64,000 nucleotides of DNA from NCBI GenBank assembly GCA_016859345.1, contig CM029119.1, positions 4,050,609 to 4,114,608 on the forward strand. Direction: 5' to 3'. A program made the translations under genes and the position numbers. This document shows positions 36,086 to 48,430 of this stretch, one piece after another (position 1 is the first letter of the stretch; every line of letters begins with the position of its first letter). The notes under the pieces were generated by a model. That model was not told the DNA's origin, ran no database searches, and worked only from the letters and a program-made list of their open reading frames with translations. This stretch comes from Istiophorus platypterus (Eukaryota > Chordata > Actinopteri > Istiophoriformes > Istiophoridae).

Positions 36086-39000
36086 TTCAATTCACTGAAG
36101 AAAAAAAAAAAACATACAGAAATCTTTGGCTGAAATTTTTTGTTGGTGTCAACAAATATAGTCAGAAAAGTGGAATCTTTATCCCCAAAAAAGAGGGTTT
36201 TTTCAGTGTTGTCATGGAAACATTTTACAAATATAAAAACAGTGGCTCAGTGGGAATAAAGCAGTCCTACAATGTGTGACTGAACACCACATATTTAAAT
36301 TTAAGTGAACATGTGTGTGCACAAGTGTGTTTTCTCTTTGAACGCAGCTTATGTAAAGTTATTCCAGGCCATCCAGAGGTCATTCAGATATGACCCTCTG
36401 GAAGTTGATAGCCATGCTGAGGCACACACGCTAGCTTCTTCCTCATTGTCAAGCAAAGGACTGAGAGGCACGTTTCCCCCGTGTTGATGGGGTTTTTTTT
36501 TTCCCCCTTTCAAAGAAAAAAATCCAATCAAGTCCTTTGAAAAGCTTCTGCCCCTCCTCGAGGCTTGCTGGGTCAGGATACGGTGGCCCGAAGAGGCCAA
36601 GAAGGTGAGGAGCTGAGCCGGGGTCAAGGTATCCAGCGACGGCGGGCTTTAGAAATCCCTGCTCGCCTGGTGCCCCTTCTGTTTCATTAGAAAGCCCCTC
36701 CTCCTGTTATCACCCCCCTCTAATTTAGAAGAGGAGCCAGAAGAGGTTGTGAATGTGTGTGAAGGTGGGGGGTGGGTAACTGAACATGTATGTGTGTTCA
36801 AGTTTATTTGCTTGTGTGTTTTCTCCATCTTCCAGCCAGGCAGGATTCCAGTGATGCAACTACTTTTCTTCCTCTAAAATAGCAGCAGACCTAATGACCC
36901 CACTCTAATTGCACAGTGTCAATATTGTTGCACTTAGATTCCCATAGCTCACATATAATATGCACAAAGAGATGGCTCATCAGAACTCAATACGCTGGAG
37001 CTTAGCAACTTTACTGGGGCACATAAACACTGATATTATGTTGCAGGCAATCACCATTGGTATTATTCTGTAATTTTTTTGAAATCTCTGCACATGCAGT
37101 GCATTAAATTTAATCTCTTCCATACATCATCCCTGATCTTGAAGTCGCAACTGTGGAGTTTGTCCATTTCTTCTATGAGTATGCAATAATTTCACCAATA
37201 AGTACAGCAATTAAAAAATGTGAGATAAGGGGCAGCTTTTTAAACTAAATAAAAAACTTTATTACATTTTATTTTAATGTGATTTTAGTGGTGATCACAG
37301 CAGAGATATTAAAGTTTAGTAGGTAAATATAAACCGCAAATATTTGTTATGGTGACCACACACTTTACCCATAAAAAGATTAAGGATCTGTTAATTAAAA
37401 GGAGCTCTACACAGAGTCTTACATAACCTGAGAAAACTGGTATATAACAAATATTGTCAATCTTGCCTCCCCTATATGTTTTGAAAGAAATGCATTTGCA
37501 TTTTTTCTAGTCCACAAATGCATTGTTCTTGCACTGCATAGATGTCATTAACAGATAGACTGGGAACATGGAGGAAGCACAAAGTGTAGGACACCAGAGA
37601 CCATCTTACCAACCAGGTGCATCCTTTGCCCCCCATGTGGTTCTGGTTAGGCTACTACAAAGCCGTGGCTAAGAAAAGATCAATCTTGATTATGCATAGA
37701 ATAAGACCTGTCTTGTGTCAGTATGTGATGAAATGATGCTAATGTTGGCAATAAGGGAAATGTAGGATCCAAAATCCTTGGATGGAGCTTGACCCATACT
37801 AGAGACAAAGAGTCATCATACTTCAGCCTCTACTGCTTAAAATTTTGGCCATTCTTTTGTTAATATGTCTCTCTCGTGAGTCCCCAAATTTTGAGGAAGC
37901 ACATTACTCAATATCAGTAGCATCCTTTTAACAGTAATGTGAGCTACACCTTTTTTCTCAGTACTTCATCAAATTCATAAAAAGGAGTAAAGGTGTAAAA
38001 AAGGATCAACAATCATGATGGCCAATACATCGTCAATACATCGTCAATACATCGTCGATCCATAGAATTGTAGAAGAATAAACAGAAAATTACAAAAAAG
38101 AAAAATGGAGACAAAGGTGATAAAAAGGTAAACAAAAGTACTAGTTATGTCATTTGACTACTGACTCATCTTTATGTGAACTGAGCCAACTCCATCCGCG
38201 AATGAAGACAGCAGGTGTCAGTGGAAACAGACTGTGTACATGATGATGTATGTGAGGCCTGTGACTTAAACGTCAACTGGAGCTTCCAGTGAAACATGAA
38301 AACATCTGACCTGTGTGGAGCAATGAGGAGACTTGAGCCCCCCCAAAAGAGTGAAATATGAAACATAAATTTCATATTTGTATCACATTTTCTGCATTGT
38401 TTTCCACCATTTGACATTTGTCTGGCACATATTTAACTACATTATTTGATCGCGCCCTCTTCCTCTGAAGTGGTTTGATGGCAACCGCCTATAAATTAGC
38501 ACCACCACCTGTCTCAATGAACCAACTCCTAATATTTACATAACAATAGTGGATGGAAACACACAATTATTTTCTTTTAACTGATTTTCTCAGAAAAAAA
38601 TTTGGATATATAAAGGTAGTGCATGAGATGTGGAAAAACCTTAAGAAGAAACTAGTAAGTAAATATTAAGCTGATAAGTTAAACAAAAATAATATACTAG
38701 ATATTGTTTACCTTTCTAATATTAATCTACATGTTTTCACATTCACAAATTCACAGAATTAACGCTGGTTCTGGTGGTTTGTTATTTAGAGGGACGGCAA
38801 TAAAACCCAACACATTAGGCTAGCGCCTGACATTGAACATTGAGTTACCACCCAATAATAGCAGACAATCAATACAGAGACTCCAACTTTATTAACATCT
38901 CCAGTTATACCCAGCCGGATCAATAAGGGCTCTGACACACTGACATTCTCACAAAGAGATTGTTACTAATGGTCAAACTCAAACTCCCAAGAAGAAACAA

Positions 39001-41906
39001 TAAGTGCCGCCATTATCAAATTAATCCAAATCTATTTTTAGTACAAAGACTCAGGATTCGTGCTTGAATCTGGCTTTTGTTGAATTTGCACATAAAGGAT
39101 TTTGCCCGGCCAACTGTAATGCTTATTCCCTGTAGTTTGTGCTGATTCAAATCTCTCTCCAACAGCCGCTGGTAACATAATTATATCTGTGGTCCCTCTT
39201 GATTTGAGGGTCATGAGAAACATTATAATGCTTTTCTGTCCAAAAGAAAGAAAATTGAAGGATTAAACATTAAAATGTCTCTAATCTGTAACTGGCAGTG
39301 CAGTCTTATTCTTGTGGAGACTGTTGTGTGTCAGTGAGAAAGTGAGTGTGTCTGAAGCAAAGGGATATGAGAAGCAGTGCAGGCTGGGATTTATAAGAGA
39401 TTAAGGCAAACTTTTCCTTTAAGATTAAATATGTGTAATCTTTAAATCAAACAAGACTGAGGGATTAGGAAACTTCTATGACAAAAAAAAAACCTTCTTA
39501 AGAAGACATGTGATGTTTAAGACTATACTTTAAAAGAATAGTTTAATCCTGGTTGGGTCTGTCCAAAAACTTCTACTTCAGTTTGCAGTGCATACAGCTC
39601 CAAATGGCTTCTTCAGGTTGCCAGACGGAAGAAGAATATAGGGGAAAAATACAGTTTGCCTCTTTTATCTGAAAATCAATTTGAGCTTTTGAAGGAGCAG
39701 ATATTGCCAGATTACTCTATGAAATGATAAATGATTGTACTGAAATGTCATAAGAAATCGCACTATGTATTTTGGTTTCAGCATGAACTAATCTATTTTC
39801 GACATAGGAAATATAGAATATTGCAAATGTTTGAACCCAAATGAACCCAACTGCCAGCACTGATTTGAAGTTCTGGGTTGGTACTGATATTATATTATTT
39901 TGGGGCAGTTTCTGAAGACAGGGTGTCCCATCCTAAAGTACAGTGTTCAAACAATAGATAAATGCCATGAGTAACAAATTAAAGGGAAACTGTAAATTAC
40001 TGTTATACAGTTTTCTCTAAAGTTCTAATCTTTAACAATTCCATTAAATCAAATCCCTTTCTCTGAAACTATTTTCTCTATCATTTTAAGTAACAGTCAG
40101 TCTTTGTCATTGCATTCTGTAATTACTCTCCATATAGTATAAATAGTATTTTAGTTTGTTTTTGTCTGTTTTAGTAGCAGAGTCTCCCTTACCTATAGGT
40201 GATCCACAGAAAACAACATGCACACGTACTGGACATGACGTGGAAACAACAGACAATACTGTACTACATTATTGACTATCGCTTTAGCCTGATCAGATCA
40301 CAACAAGCTGTAAACGCACAGATAGTCGATTGATCCATTGCTACTGCAACTTTAAAACAACATAATGCAATGAATGTGCTAAATGTAATTTCACACCTGT
40401 TAAAAACAGTAACCACAAATGTTGCCAGGACAGAAATCTTGTTTTTAATGAACAGCAATCATTTATAATCACTCAGAATGGAAATTCTTTTACTTTTTAT
40501 AGAAAGTTTAGATTTGAAAACAATGCTATTCTAACAAATAACAGCGATGAATAATTAATAAAAAAAATTAACACAGCAAAAAGAAAATACTTTTATATTC
40601 TATTCTATTTTTTATCAGCACAAGTGGAGAAATGACTCAGTAAAGAGCTGTCTTACACTGAAATGAAGTATAACTGGAGAAATATACGTAGATTCCTGTT
40701 TTTTTTTTTGTGCTTTTTTGGGTGATCCCTGACCTTGTGGGGGCTATACTAGCCATTAATTTCACTTATGCCTCAGGCCAGCCATGTTTACAAGACCAAT
40801 TTTATTTTCCTAACATCAGTGAATAGATGGACAGTGTTGAAAGAAAACTGAATTCTGTGTGGTTTAATGATATTTTTGGTGAATCTAATCATGGAGAAAA
40901 CCTCCCATTGTGGTCACTGTTTGACATTTTATCGACTTAATCACATGTTGGTTCACAAGTGAACTATGCGCACGCTTATTGGTTCAGTCATCTTTGGACA
41001 CTTATTTTCCTTTATCTTTCTTTACAGTTATACCACAGGGCAGAATACAAACATCTGGAGAAACAACAGATGGACAAAGAAAAACACCCCCATGCAGACA
41101 TTACTGTAATACTCATTGAAGCAATAACGTCCGCTAACAACCAATATTTTAAAGTAAGGGCCAACCCCTCTGGTGTTGTATGTGAAAGCTTAGGGAATCA
41201 TTACCATGGCCTCCGCATAACCTCCATAAGTCAGGTTAGCGTCAATAACCCAGGCTTTAAAAATTGATAAGGGTGATCACCTTGCTCATGGAAACACCAT
41301 TTCTGAGCAGCAGACGTCCCTTTGAGGTGATTCTCATATATAAGTCATGGCTCACATTCAGGATGCATCGCCCTGAATATCGCTCCAGGACAATCATCTT
41401 CGTCGTGTTTGGGCCTTATCAACATATTGCTCACCAGAGAGCCTAGACAGATGATTGAGAGAAACTATTAGGATTAGATCATTCAGAGATATTACTGCAC
41501 ACCTCATTGCATTTCTGTTGATTTACCTTTAAGCAGAAATAAATCTGATATATCACGACTGATATAATACAGTGTGCCAATCGTGAAATCCCTGGAAAAA
41601 TTGTTAAACAATTATTCATATGTGGGCTGACCTCCATCCCATGCAATGAAACATACATGATCTGGCAGTTCTACATGACATATGTTAATGTCTGATCAAA
41701 ATGCCAATTTGGAGAGTCCAGCTGAGTGCGCTAAGGAAATCCTTCCTGTTTGACATGTGGAAATGTCGTAGAGCTGCATTTATTCATGTGAACATTAGAG
41801 GCACATTCCTGTCCGGAGGCCCTGGAGACAAAAGATGTTGAACTCCCCAGAGGAGAGTGACCTGGAGGACACGCTCACACATACCAGCTGGACTTGACAC
41901 CAATAG

Positions 41907-41907
<1 letters not shown>

Positions 41908-41980
<73 letters not shown>
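41908..41980. repeat. (CA)n microsatellite
   Basis: About 36 uninterrupted CA units, 3 kb downstream of the dhrs7c stop. Confidence 0.97.
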
Positions 41981-41983
<3 letters not shown>

Positions 41984-42837
41984 TAGACACACGCCCATTG
42001 GACCAGCCAATCTGAATTTATTTCTCATTTACATCACAGATGTCACAAAATATAGCCTTTGTCACAGAGCTGGACATTCTGCAAGACACTTTATTTTTTT
42101 ATAGAAATGTGTTATTTCATAGCTGGAGCAATCACCAAATAGAATATACATCAAGCTCAGAGCATTGATCCCACCAGTGTAATCATCATAAGATAAAACC
42201 CGGCAGAAGCTCCTGTCCTGCAGCCTTGATGTGATGACTGCAATAAATCTATGAGTGACATGTAACTGGATGTATTGCGTCTGTGTAAACGTCATAGGGG
42301 CCTGAAGAAGGTCTATGGTAGACAAGGCATGTGCAGCAGTTTTTTTGTGGTGAAATAGATGGTCCAGAACAAATCCCCAACCTCTAGTATCTTTACTGGT
42401 TTATTTTTATATATTTTATTGCAGTGCACAAGCAGTTATTGAAACATAAGATGAAAAGTACAGTCATGAAAATTACCCACAGGTCATCATTTGATGTCTA
42501 TTCATCACACATTTCATAACTGTCAAATTAGAAGAGTTAATTAATATAATAACAGAGCAAATACTGGGACACTTTGTCCCAAACAAACAATTCATTGTGA
42601 AAGGAGGTCTGCAAAGGCTAAACTCATGAGCATCACAAGCCAGTCATTAATAACTATATGTTGCTGCCACCTAGAGGATATACAGGCAAAGACAGCTGAA
42701 ATCATTTATCAGTAACAGTCACAGTATCAGTCATTTACCAAATATCAGTCCGATTCTCTCATAGTGTTGGCTGTCTGATGATACGGGGGAAAAAAATCTG
42801 CTCTTATTTTCCCTATAACAGAATCTTGTTCATAACC

Positions 42838-43304
42838 CCAAAGATGGAGGAAGTAATGAGATTCTTTACTTAAATAAATGTACAAGTACCACAAACAAAA
42901 ACTACTCCATTAAAACTGAAGCTCTACATTCAGAATTTTACATAAGAGCACAAAATGTAGAGATTATAATCTGTACTCTGTTTATTATTGCTATTGTATT
43001 GACATGTAAACAGCATTTTTATATGGTGGAGCTAATATAACTATTTTACATAACAATGGGTACTTTATTTTATAACAGTATATCATATATTAAAAGCTGA
43101 TTGCATGATTTGGAGTCAGAATTTCAACAATCCAATTTGATAAGCTTTTGTTTTTCTAAAATCTGAAATTAACAAATGTTTAATAATGGACATTGTATTT
43201 CGTGAAACCCTAAAAAAACAAGTTTTTGTAAATATCCAACCTGAAATCATCTGCTGAAAATTTCAAACCACCAAATAATAATGAATGATTATTGTTATTA
43301 TTGC

Positions 43305-43338
<34 letters not shown>

Positions 43339-43532
43339 AATACATTTCCATTTTAGGAATTCAGTAGTGATTGCGGGTTCATTGTTAGGTATACAGCTGC
43401 TTACAAGATCTGTTTGGCCTTTCTTTGCTCCAATTTAGTAGCATAAAATAGACTTACTCAGGCAAAGTACATCAAAACCTACTCAAGTACAGTACTTAAG
43501 TAAGATTTAGTTAGTTACATTCTACCACTGTG
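42838..43532 (+). mobile_element. hAT-like MITE (ACTTAAGTA-type)
   Basis: The left end is AAAGATGGAGGAAGTAA, followed by CTTTACTTAAATAAATGTAC and CTACTCCATTAAAACTGAAG. The right end has CTACTCAAGTACAGTACTTA and ends TACATTCTACCACTGTG, whose reverse complement begins CACAGTGGTAGAATGTA, an hAT-type CAGTGG end. The layout agrees with a common teleost non-autonomous element. It has no ORF. Confidence 0.7.
43306..43339. repeat. (TTA)n microsatellite within the MITE
   Basis: Eleven or so TTA/ATT units inside the hAT-like MITE. Confidence 0.9.
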
Positions 43533-43961
43533 CATACTTGAAAATAGCCCCTCACTGAGTTTGAGCTGGTTGTGCTGGATCTGGATCTACTTCTTTATCT
43601 GCTGATGTAGACAATTCACATTCTGTCATACTTAATTCAATCATTAAATGTGATCAGATGAAGAACTTACAGTGCACACATGAGGATGCACGATACCTAT
43701 TTCATTGGTTTGGTTTATTGTTTGGTTTGCAATGATTGTTTGCTTTGCAGTTGCCCTGTTTATAATCAGATCCTGTTATTTTCTGTCCATTCAATCAAAT
43801 TTCCTCTATTCTAATCTAATCAATTACAATGAACCAAACTTATCTTCTACACTTAATGCAATAAAGAGTCACAGAATGAAAGATTTAATTTTCCAGTTCT
43901 TACAACAAACACAGAAGATGAGTCTCCCTATTTTATTGTATTTTATCATTGTATGACCAAA

Positions 43962-44170
43962 TACTCAGTTGCCACTTTATTAGATACACCTTTGCAATCT
44001 AATGCAACCTCGTACAACAGCTGTGCCATGAATTCCACCTTACAAAGTTTATTATGTTGAGTTTTTGATGATATTGTCACAAATGTGTAAAGGTCCATTC
44101 TGAGGTCATAGTTAAACATGGTGTTGCACTGACTGGACTTTCCATTGTGAGGTGCTTTTCCCATTTTTCT
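43962..44170 (+). repeat. Dispersed repeat, TCAGTTGCCACTTTATTA type, copy 1
   Basis: Begins ACTCAGTTGCCACTTTATTA followed by GATACACCT. A second copy with the same opening begins at 46062. Similar sequences (TTATTAGGTACACCT) are common in fish genomes. The class is unknown to me. Confidence 0.55.
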
Positions 44171-44838
44171 CATTTTTGTCCTACATATTCAGATACATGA
44201 GGGGGCAAAACCCAGTCTCTATGTAATGCAATCCACTACAACTCCATCACTGATAAAACATATAATTTGATTAACATATTTATGAAACTGTCAATCATAA
44301 TCAATATACAATTTATATTCTAAAAATATTAATATAACTCCCTACTTGTATTTCAAAGTGGTTGCTCATAGTGACACCCCCACCAAGTTTTATTGTCTTT
44401 CTTGTTTAAAAAAAAAAAGAGAAAAAAAAGAGAATCTCTAAAAACACAGCTTTACACTATCTTCCCAGCACCATACAGCCATGGAAAATAATGCCAGTGT
44501 TGTGTGTACAGCGTGTTTCTGCTGTCCCCTACTGGCTGCACAAACATTTTTTGCAAGTTTCAGGCCCCCATCATTTACAGTGCTTTAGTGGTTATTTTTA
44601 ACCAGTATTAAGAAATAAATATTCAATTATTAATTGAACTGTCATAAAGGAATTGCAACATGTTGAACCTAGAGCCTTCATGCTCCCTGAGGGTCTAGGG
44701 GCCCAGGGCAGTCACCCACTTTGCCCTGTTGGTCATCTCGCTTTGTGTCAAGCACATACTATCACAGATCTACTATTTCCAATCAGTTTTCCTATATTAC
44801 ACATCTCTCTGATTCTGTTTAGCCCTTCTGCCTTTCCC

Positions 44839-45044
44839 CTACATCTGTTCGGCCAACACAGAGTCCTTCACTCCAGCAGCTAGCACAGCAAAAAGGAAAG
44901 GGGGGAAGAAGGAGCGGAGGTAGAGGGCTACCCTGGGGATGGGGTGGGCCAGCACAACCTCCTTCCTCTTCCTGTTCACCGTTTGCATAATCTCATTGGC
45001 CAGGTCTGATGGGCGCACGCCGTGGGTCAACTTCCTCGCAATAT
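44839..45044 (-). CDS. dhrs7c: DHRS7C, coding exon 6 (C-terminus)
   Basis: 206 bases encoding Tyr245 (split) to Met312, stop TAG at 44839-44841. Acceptor CCATAG|AT. It contains RKLTHGVRPSDLANEIM, KRKEVVLAHPIPRVALYLRS and the hydrophobic FFPPFLFAVLAAGVKD, which align well with the human DHRS7C end as I recall it (RKLTYGVHP, PIPKAAVYVRTFFPEFFFAVVACGVKE). The last 25 or so residues look able to pack on or enter a membrane. The human PEEG end is replaced by SVLAEQM. Confidence 0.95.
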
Positions 45045-45199
45045 CTATGGAGAAACAGATGTATTTAGAATAATCTAATAACAAAAAAGGATCATTCGAA
45101 CATTTGAAAATAGTTTGTGCAGCTATTTCCTCTACACCAGTGGCCAACGACTCATCATGAACTAACAAACATAACTTCTATACCAGGTGTTCTACTCAC

Positions 45200-45361
45200 A
45201 GGCAGCCAGGGCGTTTGGTTTAGGGGCAGGCTCGGTGCCAGGCAGAGGGTCGGAGGCGTTGATGAAGGTATGACTTATGGTGCTGACAACTATCCCCAAC
45301 TCCTCAACTTCAGCCCGCAGGCAGTCGAAGAAGGCCTGAGCCGCATGCTTAGATGCCGCAT
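45200..45361 (-). CDS. dhrs7c: DHRS7C, coding exon 5 (active-site Tyr/Lys)
   Basis: 162 bases, phase 1 at both ends (T|AT for Tyr191 and Tyr245), acceptor TTTCAG and donor CCT|GTGAGT. It carries YAASKHAAQAFFDCLRAEVEE, with Tyr191 and Lys195 as the SDR YxxxK pair, followed by VSTISHTFINAS where classical SDRs have the PG motif that closes over the cofactor; here it is SH. Residues 225-245 (DPLPGTEPAPKPN) are proline-rich and differ from the recalled human sequence, so the substrate loop looks divergent. Confidence 0.95.
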
Positions 45362-46061
45362 CTGAAAGATGCAGTAACAAACACATGCACACACACACAC
45401 ATTCATTCTTGTGCACAAACGCAAAAGATGCGTGACTTGTTTGTAAAGACGCTTCATGCCATACGTTGCAGAGAACATACTTTGAATAATTGTTTTCTGC
45501 TGTATCACTGGAACCCCTTCCTGTCTTTTCACCATACTGTGAGAAGTGAATCTTCATGTCTTTAACCCGGTAGGTTTTTAGAACTCCTATGAATATATAT
45601 GTGCTAAAGGGAATAGTGGGAATAATTTTCACAGAGAACACATCTTGTGAAAATACAGAATGTATCTTTTTGTTTATCTATCTTTAAGCTATCCATTTGT
45701 GACATTGCTGTCTCCAACCCGAAACAGCCAGAATGTAGAGATGTTAGCTGTGAGCTCACAGTATCTCTAGTGGGAGTGTGCAACTGTGTCTTTGTTTAAC
45801 TCAGCCTTTGACTGATCTCAGAACTCACCAGAAACTCCTGTTCTGGTGAGTTCATCCCAGAAATTGGTGCAAATTTTTCTGATCACAACAATTTGCACTG
45901 CCCCATTCAAATTTGTGCTAACTGCATCTTCACATTGACCATTTGTGTAATCACTCTGCCGCAAAAATTTGCTTCACATTCTGAACACACAGTTACTGAT
46001 GTACAATAATATTGAAGTAATGCTTAAATGTGAATTTTGTGATTACATTGTTCTGCCATAC

Positions 46062-46300
46062 ACTCAGTTGCCAGTTTATTATGTACAACTAGCTAAAACT
46101 AAAGCACCCTGATAAAACAGCCCTTCAATAAATTGTCCTCTTGTGAAGGTTTTAATGTTCAGCTCAGTGAGGTGCTGGCTATTTAGCCCATCCATTTTAA
46201 TATAAATGGGGTGGACAAAATAATAGAAACACCTGTCCATGTAACAAAATACAATCAAACAGCCCCAAAACACGCAGCCATGAATCAACATCCCATCAAC
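46062..46300 (+). repeat. Dispersed repeat, TCAGTTGCCAGTTTATTA type, copy 2
   Basis: Opens CACTCAGTTGCCAGTTTATT, matching the start of the copy at 43962. The two diverge quickly afterwards; this copy has AGCTCAGTGAGGTGC and GGACAAAATAATAGAAACAC. It lies in dhrs7c intron 4. Confidence 0.5.
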
Positions 46301-46489
46301 ATTGTAACCTTCATGACTGCATTAGTTTTAGCTTGTCTGCCTAAGAAAGTAGGAAAAAGTGCCTAAGTGTGTATTTGTCTCATTATGTAATTAGGAGCTC
46401 ATGGTGTGACATTTCATCACGAGGATATTAATGTGAACTGTGTCCATGTAAAACTAAACTAAACAAAAGTGCTTATTCATGAAGTTTCT

Positions 46490-46665
46490 CACTGCTTAAG
46501 TTTTTTTCAGACAATGTTTTCACGCTCTTACTCAAGTTTTGAGTATTTTGATCAATAGTTTTAATTTTACATTACTACTTAGAAATACTATGTGTATATA
46601 AATACTGTAAAATAAAAGTACTTCTACCTGAATACAGTTTTAGCAACTCTACCCACCTCTAATGG
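46490..46665. mobile_element. Fragment of hAT-like MITE
   Basis: Pieces such as CTTACTCAAGTTTTGAGTAT, ATTTTACATTACTACTTAGA, AAAATAAAAGTACTTCTACC and CTCTACCCACCTCTAAT resemble the MITE at 42838-43532 and 53085-53985. It is a degraded, partial copy in dhrs7c intron 4. Confidence 0.45.
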
Positions 46666-46769
46666 ATAGATCCCATAAGGGGAAAGTTCGAAAGTTTTAC
46701 ATGATTTCTTGAATCAACCTTTTAAACCTGGTTGAGACGAGCTCCGTGAGACTATTAGTGACAACTTAC

Positions 46770-46862
46770 ATGAACTTCTGAATGGAACAGCCAGTTTGCC
46801 CTGGATGCTGTTCACCAGCACGATGTGCCCCGATCTTCTTGAGATCATTGTTGGAAGAACAC
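46770..46862 (-). CDS. dhrs7c: DHRS7C, coding exon 4 (active-site Ser)
   Basis: 93 bases, residues 161-190 plus split codons, acceptor GGCAG|GT and donor TCAT|GTAAGT. It reads VLPTMISRRSGHIVLVNSIQ then GKLAVPFRSS. Ser178 is 13 residues before Tyr191, the spacing of the catalytic Ser in classical SDRs. This exon is too short for most ORF filters and was found by splice-site and homology reading. Confidence 0.93.
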
Positions 46863-47006
46863 CTGCCACATCATTTGGACATATTAGCATTTATTTATAC
46901 ATATAAATTATATTATCTATATTAGCATAAGAAAGATCAGCCATACAGTGCAAATAGCATTGGTTATCCTGTTTAGTGGTGATTTTCTCAGGAATGTGCA
47001 GCCCAC

Positions 47007-47217
47007 CTTTGGCTAGACTGCTGGGGCCAAAGTAGTTGATGTCCATGATGTTTCTGTCCTGTTCCAGGGAGACGCTCTGTACAGGGGCCTTCAGCTTCAT
47101 GCTACTGTTACAAATCAGCACGTCCACACAGCCATAACACTCCAGCACTTCCGCCACCACATCCTCCATGCTCTCCATATCACTGAAGTCCAAGATCACC
47201 AGTTTTGGGGCAAATGT
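47007..47217 (-). CDS. dhrs7c: DHRS7C, coding exon 3
   Basis: 211 bases, residues 90-159 plus the first base of Gly160. Acceptor CTCAAG|AC and donor AAAG|GTGGGC. It holds TFAPKLVILDFSD (the acidic residue after the fourth strand), LECYGCVDVLICNSSMKLKAP and NIMDINYFGP. The position of the structural NNAG motif is CNSS (125-128), so only its second Asn is kept. Frame and length match the human protein. Confidence 0.95.
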
Positions 47218-47339
47218 CTTGAGAGACAAAAGACTTTATTACTTTACTATGTGTGGACAATATGTACTGTTCATCAAGCATCTGACTGATTCGACTTCCA
47301 TGTCATATAAAGATATTTTCTCATTATAGTGACGTATTT

Positions 47340-47900
47340 TCGATGAGAAGACTGATACTACTCTCGTGTTTGTACGGTAACTATTAAGCAAGAGCCGGCA
47401 GGCAGTTAGCTAAGTTTAGCACAAAGACTGGAAGCAAGGGAAACAGCTAGCCTGCCTTTGTCCAAAGTTTAAAAAGCACCTCTAAAACTCACTAGGTTAC
47501 ATTTTATATCTTGTTTGTTTAATATGTATAATAATGGAAATGTAACAACCACTTTTGGTTTTACAAGGCACAACATGATATAAACTAACTACTTCTTGTT
47601 CCAGGAATTCACTGGAACATGAGATAAGTACACCACAAACAGTTGTTTTTACATTTCTCTTTGTGCCAATAAGAAGTCCAGAACCACAACTTATGAGATG
47701 TAGTGTTGGGAGATGGATTTTGTTGTTTTGTTTTTTTTTAAACTTTGGACAGAGGGCAGCTGTTACCCTCTGCTTCAGTCTTTATGCTAAAATAAACAAA
47801 TCACAGCTGGAGCTAGTTTTATATTTAGCACAAAGACATGACAGTGGTATCAAGTCCCTCAACCTAAATGATCACATAAGTCATTTGTCCCTATCCTTAG
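47340..47900. mobile_element. Foldback MITE, copy B
   Basis: Left arm: GATGAGAAGACTGATACTAC, GTTAGCTAAGTTTAGCACAA, then GGGAAACAGCTAGCCTGCCT and TTTGTCCAAAGTTTAAA. Right arm, inverted: TTTAAACTTTGGACAGAGGG, TGCTTCAGTCTTTATGCTAA, ATTTAGCACAAAGACATGAC and AGTGGTATCAAG. The two arms are diverged reverse complements around a unique centre. Confidence 0.7.
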
Positions 47901-48321
47901 AAACGACTTATAGAAACATATAAGGCCTATCAGACCTTCGTCATGGTAACAATAATAAAGGTGTTGTAAAAGAGTCACAGTCTGGTCAGGCTTTGGCACC
48001 AAAATGACTTCATTAGGTTTAGGAAAAGATTGTGGTTTGTGATTAAGCAAGTGCTTTAACATTAAGGACCAAGACTAGGCCAGAGAGAACTGTGGCATTT
48101 CTTCAGCATTTCTTCCAAAAATTGAATAAATACACATGAACAACAGCTTAAATAACAGCATGCATTTTACTTGCTGTTTTAGTAATTAGGTGAAGTGGTA
48201 GTTATTATAAATATACTTTTATCCAGATTAAAAACTATCTGTAGAACTATATTTGTGAGAAATTAATTTATCCAAGAGTACCTAGAGCCCCATGTTTTAA
48301 TGAGACAAGGGCCTTGTCCCT

Positions 48322-48430
48322 GGGTGCCCTGATGGCCTAGAGGTTTAAGGTGCTGACCAGGACCCAGAACACCTCTGGTTCACATCTGGCCAGGAACCTT
48401 TGTTCCATGTCATCCCCCTGTCTTTATTAG
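48322..48430 (+). mobile_element. tRNA-derived SINE fragment
   Basis: Pol III box A-like GATGGCCTAGAGGTTTAAGG (48331-48350) and box B-like GGTTCACATCT (48377-48387) are spaced 26 bases apart. They are followed by a tRNA-unrelated tail CAGGAACCTTTGTTCCATGT and CATCCCCCTGTCTTTATT. The CG in box B is decayed to CA. It resembles a teleost SINE. A working tRNA gene is excluded by the lack of a cloverleaf with matching acceptor stem. Confidence 0.75.

Larger units (their letters stand above)
31131..41900. other. Gene-free stretch between hs3st3 and dhrs7c
   Basis: No coding exon or RNA gene is supported. It contains a diverged direct duplication (34521-34760 and 35848-36085), a CA microsatellite (34071-34116), a short tandem repeat of a 12-mer at about 38022-38058 (ATACATCGTCAA, three units) and otherwise unique AT-rich sequence. 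Stretches at 36340-36500 and 41120-41440 are richer in GC and free of repeats, and may be conserved enhancers. Confidence 0.55.
41981..44838. other. dhrs7c 3' flank
   Basis: No coding exon is seen. It holds an hAT-like MITE (42838-43532) with an internal ATT microsatellite and one copy of a dispersed repeat (43962-44170). The dhrs7c 3' UTR must lie at the right end, but I see no convincing minus-strand AATAAA close to the stop. Confidence 0.55.

Noticed and set aside
34516..36279. Two related plus-strand frames (34516-34887 and 35827-36279) as a duplicated gene
   Set aside because: Similarity in translation (KPISPxVxMRCT) holds only for a dozen residues before a 2-base indel changes the frame, so the homology is at the DNA level.
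48322..48430. Functional tRNA gene
   Set aside because: The box A/B-like sequences are present, but there is no cloverleaf with a paired acceptor stem and box B is decayed. A SINE explains it better.
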